Source: Caulobacteraceae bacterium (GTDB taxonomy: Bacteria > Pseudomonadota > Alphaproteobacteria > Caulobacterales > Caulobacteraceae). Taken from it: a stretch of 64,000 nucleotides of DNA. The stretch covers positions 47,384 through 111,383 of the forward strand of contig JARLIQ010000028.1 of the NCBI GenBank assembly GCA_031291645.1, in the 5' to 3' direction. A model generated the notes under the pieces. It saw only the letters and a program-made list of their open reading frames with translations, ran no database searches and was not told the DNA's origin. A program made the position numbers and the translations under genes. Shown here in pieces: positions 53,946 to 61,205 of this stretch; position 1 is the stretch's first letter; each line of letters opens with the position of its first letter.

Positions 53946-54754
53946 GGTCTCGGTCGCGCCGCCGACGGGGGTTGCGCGTCATCCCCGGCGTTGGGCGGGA
54001 CGCGGGTGTCGACATGGATGCGCATGGCGTCGTGGCGCCAGTATTCCCGGTCGTACTCCACGACCCGGCCGGCGGCGTCGAAGCTGGTGCGCACCACGAC
54101 CAGCCCCGGGGTGCCGGGCTTGGCGGCCAGGGCCGAGGCCTCCGCCTTGGTCAGGGCGCAGGGCCACATGTCCACCCGGTTGCGGGCGACCGAGACGCCG
54201 TATTCGCGCTTGAGGATCTGGGTCAGCGAGCCGTCGAGCGGGAAGCGCAGCAGGCCGGGCGCCAGGGCCGGGCTGACCTGGATATCCTCGATCAGCACCG
54301 GCCGCCCGTCGATCGAACGTCGCCGGCGCAGGGCGTAGAGCGGCGCGCCCACCTCGACGCCGAACACCTCGGCCGCGGCCGGCGGCGCGGGCGCCAGTTC
54401 GGCGACCAGGGTGGTGGTGGCGGGGATGCGGCCCTGCTCGGAGACATAGGTCATGAACCCGGCCCAGCGGGTCGGGTCGTAGATGATCGGCGCCGGCGAG
54501 ACGTACCAGCCGCTGCGGTCGCGGCGATAGATCTGGCCCTCGGCCTCGAGCTGGAACAGGGCCTCGCGGATGGTGCCGCGGGCGATGCCGGCGCCGGTCT
54601 GCAACTGCCGCTCGGACGGCAGCTTGGCCCCGGCGGGCAGGTCGCCGGACTGGATGCGGCGGACGATGTGGTCGCGGATGGACAGGTAGTGCGGCTGGTC
54701 GCCGAGCGCGGCGGGTTGGGTCCACCAGGCGGTCTGGGCTCGAGCAGCGGCCAT
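53942..54754 (-). CDS. GntR-family regulator with UTRA domain
   Basis: A 270-residue HutC-subfamily GntR regulator. Residues ~25-90 form the winged helix (DHIVRRIQSGDLPAGAKLPS, GAGIARGTIREALFQLEAEG); residues ~110-250 form the UTRA ligand pocket, with LVVVRTSFDAAGRVVEYDRE near the end. Members sense sugar phosphates, phosphonates or histidine products. Four TGGT-N4-ACCA dyads, one before this gene and three before the TonB receptor, HD oxygenase and phospholipase C genes to the right, suggest that it controls that whole set. Confidence 0.92.
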   Translation of the reverse strand: MAAARAQTAWWTQPAALGDQPHYLSIRDHIVRRIQSGDLPAGAKLPSERQLQTGAGIARGTIREALFQLEAEGQIYRRDRSGWYVSPAPIIYDPTRWAGFMTYVSEQGRIPATTTLVAELAPAPPAAAEVFGVEVGAPLYALRRRRSIDGRPVLIEDIQVSPALAPGLLRFPLDGSLTQILKREYGVSVARNRVDMWPCALTKAEASALAAKPGTPGLVVVRTSFDAAGRVVEYDREYWRHDAMRIHVDTRVPPNAGDDAQPPSAARPRP

Positions 54755-54776
54755 GCGGGGGCGATCGCCTTTCGTT

Positions 54777-54788
54777 CGGTGTGGACCG
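54777..54788. promoter_or_regulatory. GntR-type dyad before its own gene (variant)
   Basis: CGGTGTGGACCG, a TGGT-N4-ACCA-like dyad with both end bases changed, 23 bases upstream of the GntR start. It fits autoregulation. The consensus sites at 58311, 58972 and 59067 are better matches, so this one is weaker. Confidence 0.5.
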
Positions 54789-54796
54789 GGCGCCTA

Positions 54797-54844
54797 GATC
54801 ACGATGAATTTGGATTGAATCAATCCAAATTCATGAACGTGATC
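54797..54844. repeat. 48-base inverted repeat
   Basis: GATCACG plus ATGAATTTGGATTG on the left mirror CAATCCAAATTCAT plus CGTGATC on the right, with a three-base centre AAT and a three-base bulge GAA. The inner 31 bases (54804-54834) are perfect. Unusually AT-rich for this genome, it lies between the GntR gene and the TonB receptor's terminator. It could be an interspersed repeat of the species, a transcript end, or another operator. Confidence 0.75.
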
Positions 54845-54935
54845 GATTCCAGAAAGTTAGAGCGAATCTTCCGGTCCGGACCCGCACTTTTCGGCCAAAC
54901 GCCGCGGCGTCAAGGCGTGCGGGCCGGCGGGCGCG

Positions 54936-54964
54936 AAAAAGGGGCGGCGCCGTGACGCCGCCCC
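54936..54964 (-). terminator. Intrinsic terminator of the TonB receptor gene
   Basis: Read on the minus strand: GGGGCGGCG, loop TCACGG, CGCCGCCCC, then a run of five T. It begins 25 bases after the stop of the receptor gene ending at 54989. The GC stem and T run are a textbook Rho-independent terminator. Confidence 0.9.
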
Positions 54965-54988
54965 CCTCGCACGACCGAGACCGTGGCC

Positions 54989-57900
54989 TCAGTGCGAATA
55001 GGAGATGCTGAACAGGAGCGTGCGCCCCGGCTCGATGTAGTCCTTCTGGTAGCCCGGGGCCGAGCCCTTGGAGGTGTAATAGCCGTAGTCGTCCAACACG
55101 TTCTGCACGTCGAAGCCCACCGTCACGCCATGCCCGACGGTGTAGCGGGAGTGGAAGTCCATCCGCTTGTAGGGCTGGTTCCACTTGTCGATGAAGTTGT
55201 TGCGGTTGTCCTCGATGAACCGGCCCTGGTAGTTGTAGGCGATCACCGCTTCGAAGCCATATTTCTGATAGATCAGGTCGGCGTTGTAGAGCCAGGTCGG
55301 CGAGTTGAGCAGCGGGGTGGTGTAGTTGGCGTCGATGCGATACTGGGCGCCGCCGACCGCCCGGCTTTGCAGGTAGGTGCCGTTGACCGCCACGCCGAAG
55401 CCGCTCCAGAAGCCCGGCAGCTCGCTGAACCGGCGTTCGAAGTCGGCCTCGAGGCCCCAGACGTGCGCGTCGTGGCCGTTTTCCGGCTGGGAGATCGTCA
55501 CGTCGTTGTTGCCGACGTTGCCGAGGGTCGAGCCGTCGACCGCCTCGCCGTTCGAATAGATGTAGTTCTTCAGGTGCTTGTAGAAGGCGCCGGCCGAGAT
55601 GATGCCGGCGTTGCCGAGGTAGTATTCGGCGGACAGGTCGAAGTTCAGCGCGGTCATCGGCTTCAGGTCGGGGTTGCCCTGGCTGATGCTGGTGATCGCG
55701 CCGGTCCCGTCGCGGGTGACGGTCGAGGCGCCGCTGATGTACTGGTAGGCCGGCCGCGAGAAGCTGGTCCAGATCGCCGCCCGATAGACGATCTTCGGCG
55801 CCGGCCGGTAGGTGGCGGTGATGCTGGGCAGCACCTCGGTGTAGCTGCGCTTGGTGGTCTGCATGCCCGTGTGGGACGGGTCGGTGGTGCAGTTGCCGTT
55901 GGTGTCGCAGGTCTCCCCGGTGTTGTACGCCGAGTTGTTGACCTGGGTGTTTTCGATGCGCAGCCCGGCGATCACCTCGGTCTTGTCGAATTTCCAGTCG
56001 GCCATGCCGTAGCCGGCGTAGATGCCCTCCTGGTAGTGGGTCGCGACGGTGGGGTCCTCGGCGTGGCCGATGGTCGCCGCGTCGATGGTCCGGATCACGG
56101 CGGCCCGATTGTAGGTCGATCCGAAGATGTAATAGCCGTGCAGGGTGGCGCCGACGTTCTGGCCGACGAACGGCGAGGCGCCGTAGCTGGCGTAGTCGAA
56201 CGCCCCGGCCGCCATCTCGTACTGGACCTCGCTGTGGTCCTGGTGCTGGAGCTGGTACTTGAAGCCGGCCTTGACGTAGTCGAGGCCCAGCCAGGCGCCG
56301 GCGTCGTAGGTCAGGTCGAACTTGAAGCCGTACTTGCGCTCGTTGGTCTGGTAGGTGCGCCGGCCGGCGCCGTTGAACTGGGTGAGGGCCGAGTTGTCGT
56401 AGACCAGCGACTGGGCGCTGGCCGGCAGTTCCCATTCCGGGAAGCGGGGATCCGGATTGACGAAGGTCACGCCGGTGTTGTCGTAGGGCGCGATGTTGGT
56501 CGGGGTCTGGTAGTCGACGCTGTAGCCGGCCAGATTGCCGCGTTCGCCATAGCTCAGGAAGGCGTTGTACTCGACCTTCAGCCGCCCGAACCGGCTTTCG
56601 CCGCCCAGCGAGGTGGTCGATAGCAGGTCGACTTCGTCCTGGGTCTGATAGTTGCGGTCGACGTAGAAGCCGCCGGGGCTGTAGACGCCCGACTTGCCGC
56701 ACAGCGAATAGCGCGAGCCCGACGAGCCGTCGCTCGCGCCGCTGCAGCCGCCCATGTCGAGGCTGCTGATCACCCCGTCGCCGTTGCGGTCGACGATCTG
56801 GGAGGTGGTGTAGCCGTAGATCGTCCCCAGCGTCGAGCTGTAGCCGACAATGTCGTTCTGCGGTTGCGCCAGGTCGGTCTCGTTCGGATTGACCTGCTCC
56901 AGGCGCGGCGTGTTCAGCGACTTGACCGTGAGTTCCGAGTGATCGTCGATCTTGTGCAGCCGCGCGAACTGAGAGCGGAAATACACCTTGTTGTCGTTAT
57001 TCTGGTAGTCGATCGAGAAGTTACCGCCGTAACGCTCTTGCTGGAGGCGGTAGTTGTCGAGGTCGAGGCCCGGAAGATTGAGCGAATTATAATTGATCTT
57101 CTCGGTGTTGTTGGCGCGCCAGATGGTCGGGTCCCACTCGCCGTCGTTCTCGGACTCCTCGGACAGGGAGTCCTTCTTGTAGTAATAGCCGGTGAGGAAG
57201 ACGCCGAAGTGGCCTTCCGGTCCAAAGCGGCGGCCGGCGTCGATCTGGAAGATTTCGGCGCCGCTGGGCGTGTGCTGGCCCGAATTCGCCGCTTCCTCGT
57301 TGACCCCGTATTGCGCGTTCAGGCGCAGCACCGGCTTGTTGGAGTCGAAGGCGGTGGGCGTCCTGAAATCCACGGTGCCGGCGACCGCGTCGCCGTCCAT
57401 GTCGGGTGTCGAGGTCTTGGTCACGGTGGCGGTCTGGAAGCCGAACGGCGGCAGGACGGTCAGCGAGACCTGACGGCTGCCGTTGTCGGTGTTGGCCACG
57501 CGCTGGCCGTTGATGGTGAAGACGTTGAAGTCCGAGGCCAGGCCGCGGATGGTGACGTATTCGCCCTCGCCGGTTTCCCGGTTGTGGAACACCGAGACCC
57601 CGGGCACGCGGGTGATGGCGTCGGCGACGTTGTTGTCGGGGAATTTGCCGAGGTCGTCGGCCGAGATGACGTTGCTGACCTTGTCGCTGTTCATCTGCAG
57701 GTTCAGCGCGCGGACGTCGGCGAGCTGGCGACCGGTGACCGTCACCCCCTCCACTTCGTTGGCGCCGCTCACCGCGAAGTCGAGCGTCACGGAGCCGTCG
57801 GCCGGCACGCGGATCGCCTGCTTGGCGGCCTTGTAGCTGAGGAAGCTGACGCTGACCTCGTAGTCGCCGGCGGCGAGGTCGCCGAGGACATAGCCGCCGT

Positions 57901-58114
57901 CGCGATCGGTGACGGCGCGCTTGCCGGAGGCCGTGGTCACGACCGCGCCGGCGAGGCTGGCGCCGGAGGTCGCGTCCTTCACGTGTCCGATCACGTCGCC
58001 GGCCACGGCCGCGCCCGCGGGCGACAGCGAAACGGCCGCCGCGATCAAGGCTGCGGCGGCGGGCCCGCCCATCAGCGCCGCGCGCCGGTTTCGGGTGAAG
58101 CTCGATAGCGACAT
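54989..58114 (-). CDS. Large TonB-dependent receptor
   Basis: A 1041-residue outer-membrane receptor. After a signal peptide (residues ~10-40), residues ~40-125 form a carboxypeptidase-regulatory-like beta domain (GDVIGHVKDATSGASLAGAV), and the plug starts near residue 140 with SADDLGKFPDNNVADAITR, VPGVSVFHNRETGEGEYVTI and RGLASDFNVFTINGQRVANT, the motif set of the caulobacterial TonB receptors for sugars and glycans. The barrel ends GRTLLFSISYSH. A TGGT-N4-ACCA dyad lies 194 bases upstream and an intrinsic terminator follows it. Confidence 0.94.
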   Translation of the reverse strand: MSLSSFTRNRRAALMGGPAAAALIAAAVSLSPAGAAVAGDVIGHVKDATSGASLAGAVVTTASGKRAVTDRDGGYVLGDLAAGDYEVSVSFLSYKAAKQAIRVPADGSVTLDFAVSGANEVEGVTVTGRQLADVRALNLQMNSDKVSNVISADDLGKFPDNNVADAITRVPGVSVFHNRETGEGEYVTIRGLASDFNVFTINGQRVANTDNGSRQVSLTVLPPFGFQTATVTKTSTPDMDGDAVAGTVDFRTPTAFDSNKPVLRLNAQYGVNEEAANSGQHTPSGAEIFQIDAGRRFGPEGHFGVFLTGYYYKKDSLSEESENDGEWDPTIWRANNTEKINYNSLNLPGLDLDNYRLQQERYGGNFSIDYQNNDNKVYFRSQFARLHKIDDHSELTVKSLNTPRLEQVNPNETDLAQPQNDIVGYSSTLGTIYGYTTSQIVDRNGDGVISSLDMGGCSGASDGSSGSRYSLCGKSGVYSPGGFYVDRNYQTQDEVDLLSTTSLGGESRFGRLKVEYNAFLSYGERGNLAGYSVDYQTPTNIAPYDNTGVTFVNPDPRFPEWELPASAQSLVYDNSALTQFNGAGRRTYQTNERKYGFKFDLTYDAGAWLGLDYVKAGFKYQLQHQDHSEVQYEMAAGAFDYASYGASPFVGQNVGATLHGYYIFGSTYNRAAVIRTIDAATIGHAEDPTVATHYQEGIYAGYGMADWKFDKTEVIAGLRIENTQVNNSAYNTGETCDTNGNCTTDPSHTGMQTTKRSYTEVLPSITATYRPAPKIVYRAAIWTSFSRPAYQYISGASTVTRDGTGAITSISQGNPDLKPMTALNFDLSAEYYLGNAGIISAGAFYKHLKNYIYSNGEAVDGSTLGNVGNNDVTISQPENGHDAHVWGLEADFERRFSELPGFWSGFGVAVNGTYLQSRAVGGAQYRIDANYTTPLLNSPTWLYNADLIYQKYGFEAVIAYNYQGRFIEDNRNNFIDKWNQPYKRMDFHSRYTVGHGVTVGFDVQNVLDDYGYYTSKGSAPGYQKDYIEPGRTLLFSISYSH

Positions 58115-58307
58115 CTTCGTCTCTCCATCACGCGGCGGCCCGCGTGGGCCCGGAAGTAATGGGGAATGAGACGCAGACGCATTATCGCAGCCGAACAGGC
58201 TTGCGGCGTCGTTACGTCAGTAGACGTAGCGATCGCGTTAGTCGTCTGTGAAACACCCCCCGGTGAGGTCCCGATTTCGGGAGTGTCTTCACAGTAATAT
58301 CGGTCCA

Positions 58308-58325
58308 AACTGGTGTAAACCAGTT
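58308..58325. promoter_or_regulatory. GntR-type operator before the TonB receptor
   Basis: AACTGGT-GTAA-ACCAGTT is a perfect inverted repeat whose core TGGTGTAAACCA (58311-58322) matches the GntR/HutC-subfamily consensus TGGT-N4-ACCA. It lies upstream of the receptor gene on the minus strand and 33 bases past the HD gene's stop at 58359. Confidence 0.75.
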
Positions 58326-58358
58326 CAATAAATCTTCACAATACTGAAACGTTGGCGC

Positions 58359-58946
58359 CTAAAATTCGCCGAGGCCGATGTCCTCGGCGTCGCGTGCGGC
58401 TGTGGGCGCGAGCAGCCCCTGCAGCAGGGCGCGGTAGTGGCTCAACGGCGGGGTCGCCAGGCCGGGCTGCTTGGCCCCGTCGTCGTAGCGGCGAAGGCGC
58501 AGGGCGTCCTGGGCGTAGGGCAGGGCGACGAACCGCGCCGCCTGGGCGTCGGTGAAGGCGCCGCCCTGGACCTTGAGGCTGGCCAGCGAGGCGTGGCTGA
58601 GGCTCTCCAGGTAGCCGGACTCGACGGCGCACAGGTAGCGCTTGGCCGCGACGTGCAAGGCGACGGGCCGCCAGACGTCCGGGCCGAACAGGGTGGCCAG
58701 CGAGCGGGCGGCCCGCACCTCGTGGGCCAGGTCGGTTCCGGGATCGGCGCCGTCGGCGGGCTCCGGCTCCTCGAAGTGGCCGATGTCGTGCAGCAGCGCC
58801 GCGGCGACGAGGGCGTCCGAGGCGCCGTCGGCGACCGCCAGCTGCGCGCTCTGCAGCATGTGCTCGAGCTGCGAGACCTGCTCGCCATAGCTGCGCTCGC
58901 CGCAGCGGTCGAAGTCCGAGAAGATTGCTTCGAGGGTCAGCGTCAT
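58359..58946 (-). CDS. HD-domain oxygenase, PhnZ-like
   Basis: A 195-residue HD-domain protein of the PhnZ/TmpB group, which use a mixed-valent di-iron centre to cleave phosphonate C-P bonds oxidatively. Seen: SYGEQVSQLEHMLQSAQLA with Tyr20 and Glu22 of the substrate gate, LLHDIGHF with His53 and Asp54, AHEVRAARSLATLFGP, VALHVAAKRYLC with His98 and Lys102, and DALRLRRYDDGAKQPGL near the end. All metal ligands seem present. The relation to inositol oxygenase makes a sugar-alcohol substrate an alternative. A dyad 26 bases upstream puts it in the GntR set. Confidence 0.87.
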   Translation of the reverse strand: MTLTLEAIFSDFDRCGERSYGEQVSQLEHMLQSAQLAVADGASDALVAAALLHDIGHFEEPEPADGADPGTDLAHEVRAARSLATLFGPDVWRPVALHVAAKRYLCAVESGYLESLSHASLASLKVQGGAFTDAQAARFVALPYAQDALRLRRYDDGAKQPGLATPPLSHYRALLQGLLAPTAARDAEDIGLGEF

Positions 58947-58971
58947 CGGGAATCCTGTCGGGAAAGACAGC

Positions 58972-58983
58972 TGGTCTATACCA
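58972..58983. promoter_or_regulatory. GntR-type operator before the HD oxygenase
   Basis: TGGTCTATACCA, a perfect TGGT-N4-ACCA dyad, 26 bases upstream of the HD oxygenase start on the minus strand, in the divergent gap with the phospholipase gene. Its core is nearly identical to the site at 59067. Confidence 0.8.
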
Positions 58984-59066
58984 ACGTCCGGACGGCTGTC
59001 TCCCCTCTTTTTGCGCGGCCGGCGTCGGTGCGAGCGTCATGCGACAGTCGTATCCGCCCGCTAATC

Positions 59067-59078
59067 TGGTCCAGACCA
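59067..59078. promoter_or_regulatory. GntR-type operator before the phospholipase C
   Basis: TGGTCCAGACCA, a perfect dyad, 19 bases upstream of the ATG at 59097 and just before its GGGGGAG ribosome site. With 58972 it brackets the 150-base divergent promoter region, suggesting that one regulator sits at both promoters. Confidence 0.8.
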
Positions 59079-59096
59079 ATTTGGGGGAGTCACCGG

Positions 59097-61205
59097 ATGA
59101 CGCACAGGCGCAAGGTCCTGAAGGGCGCGGCCGCGGCCGGCGGCGTGGCGGCCTGGGGCGGGGCGATCCGCCGGGCCATGGCCATTCCGGCCAACGTCCG
59201 CACCGGCACGCTGAACGACATCGAGCACATCGTGGTCTTCATGCAGGAGAACCGCGCCTTCGATCACTATTTCGGCCTGATGGACGGCGTGCGGGGCTTC
59301 GGCGACCCGCGCCCGCTGAGGCTCCCCGGCGGCCAAGCCGTGTGGCGCCAGCCCAGCGGCGAGCATGCCGACGGCTACGTCATGCCGTTCTGGGGCGACT
59401 CGCGGACCACCAACGCCTATGTGATCGACGGCGCAGGGCAGAGCCACGACGACAACCTGACGATCCTCAACGGCGGGCGCTACGACCGGTGGGGCCACAC
59501 CGGCGAACTGCACAAGCGGATGGCGCACTACGCCCGCGCAGACCTGCCCTACTACTACGCCCTGGCCGGCGCCTTCACCGTCTGCGACGCCTACCACTGC
59601 TCGACCCTGACCCAGACCTATCCCAACCGGCTGCACCTTTGGACCGGGTGCAACGGCGGCGGCCAGGTCGGCGGCGATCCGATCATGTCGAACTATGGCG
59701 AGGACCAGACGCCGACCTCGGACATGGCCACCGACCAGCCGATTCCGGGCGGGCCGCTGACCTGGACCACCTACGCCGAGCGGCTCGAGGCGGCGGGCGT
59801 CAGTTGGAAGGTCTACCAGGAGTACGACAACTTCCAGGACAACATCCTGTCGATCTTCGCCCCCTTCCGGCCGGCCCCCAAGGACTCGCCGCTGTACAGG
59901 AAGGGCCGCTCCTGGGTGTCGGAGAACGATCCCAACCCCGACAACGTCAGGAAGTCGACCGGCGAGTTGCTGGTCGAGGCCTTTCGCCGCGACCTCGCCG
60001 CCGGCGCCCTGCCGCAGGTGTCCTGGATCGTCACCGCCCAGGACCTGTCGGAACATCCGACCGCCGCGCCGGCCAAGGGCGAGGCGGTCTGCGCGCGGCT
60101 GATCGAGGCCCTGGTCGACCATCCCGAGGTCTTCGCCAAGACGGTGTTCATCATCAACTACGACGAGGCGGGCGGCTTCTTCGACCACATGCCCCCGCCG
60201 ACGCCGCCGGTGCGCCCGGAGGCGGGCTTCAGCACCGTCCCCGTCGCCGGCGAGATCAAGACCTATGGGCCGGACGCCGACCATCCCGGTGCGCATCCCA
60301 TCGGCCTGGGGATCCGCACGCCGGCGATCGTTGTCTCGCCCTGGTCGCGCGGCGGCTTCGTCTGTTCGGAGCTGTTCGACCACACCTCGGTGCTGCGGCT
60401 GATGGAGGCGCGCTTCGGCGTCGCGGAGCCGAACATCAGCGACTGGCGGCGCACGGTGTGCGGCGACCTGACGTCCTGTTTCGACTTCAAGACCCCCAAC
60501 CGCGACTGGTCGAAGCTGGCGCTGCCGGGCGCGCATGACAGCACCGAGCGGGTGGAGCGCTCGCGCGCCGCGCGTCCGCTGGCCATTCCCGCCGTCCAGT
60601 CGGCCACCGGCCAGTCCGGAGCGCGGCGCCTATCGCGTCCGCTGCCCTATGCGCTGCACGCCGACGGGCGGATGGTCGACAAGCGGTTCACCTTGGAGCT
60701 GGTCAACGGCGGCCGGACGGGCGCGGTCTTCCAGGTGTTCGACGAGACCGGCGAGGAGGGCCCCTGGACCTACACCCTCGGGCCCAGGCGGCGGTGCGTT
60801 GTCCAGCCCTGGGCGGGGCCGGTACGGGCGCTGGCCGTCCACGGACCGGACGGCTTCTACCGGCGGTTCGCGGCGCCCGCGGCGGCGATGATCGAGGTGG
60901 CGCTGCGGCCGGATTCGACGCGCGGCGGCGCGGCGCTGAAGCTGATCAACCGCGGTCCGCGCCGTCTGCACGCCCTGGTCAGCCTCGCGCCGGCCTATGG
61001 CGGCGACAAGCTCCCGCCACGGACCATCCGCCTGGACCCCGGCGAGCGGGTGACCAACCATTGGCCGCTGGCCGCCAGCCACCAGTGGTACGACCTCACC
61101 GTCGCCCTGGTGGGCGTCGAGGGTTTCGAGCAGCGCTTCGCCGGCCGGTTCCACAACGGCCGACCCGGCCTGACCGACCCGGGCATCGGTGGAATGCGGC
61201 TTTGA
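59097..61205 (+). CDS. Tat-exported phospholipase C-family phosphoesterase
   Basis: A 702-residue enzyme of the phospholipase C/acid phosphatase family. A Tat-type start (THRRKVLKGAAAAGGVAAWG) leads to HIVVFMQENRAFDHYFGLMD, the catalytic family signature, and NYDEAGGFFDHMPPPTPPV in the middle; the C-terminal ~180 residues hold DUF756-type repeats (RLSRPLPYALHADGRMVDKR). It is a paralogue of the enzyme at 29986. It ends in TTGA shared with the start of the next gene, so it is coupled to the galactosidase-like enzyme. Head-group specificity cannot be read. Confidence 0.93.
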   Translation: MTHRRKVLKGAAAAGGVAAWGGAIRRAMAIPANVRTGTLNDIEHIVVFMQENRAFDHYFGLMDGVRGFGDPRPLRLPGGQAVWRQPSGEHADGYVMPFWGDSRTTNAYVIDGAGQSHDDNLTILNGGRYDRWGHTGELHKRMAHYARADLPYYYALAGAFTVCDAYHCSTLTQTYPNRLHLWTGCNGGGQVGGDPIMSNYGEDQTPTSDMATDQPIPGGPLTWTTYAERLEAAGVSWKVYQEYDNFQDNILSIFAPFRPAPKDSPLYRKGRSWVSENDPNPDNVRKSTGELLVEAFRRDLAAGALPQVSWIVTAQDLSEHPTAAPAKGEAVCARLIEALVDHPEVFAKTVFIINYDEAGGFFDHMPPPTPPVRPEAGFSTVPVAGEIKTYGPDADHPGAHPIGLGIRTPAIVVSPWSRGGFVCSELFDHTSVLRLMEARFGVAEPNISDWRRTVCGDLTSCFDFKTPNRDWSKLALPGAHDSTERVERSRAARPLAIPAVQSATGQSGARRLSRPLPYALHADGRMVDKRFTLELVNGGRTGAVFQVFDETGEEGPWTYTLGPRRRCVVQPWAGPVRALAVHGPDGFYRRFAAPAAAMIEVALRPDSTRGGAALKLINRGPRRLHALVSLAPAYGGDKLPPRTIRLDPGERVTNHWPLAASHQWYDLTVALVGVEGFEQRFAGRFHNGRPGLTDPGIGGMRL

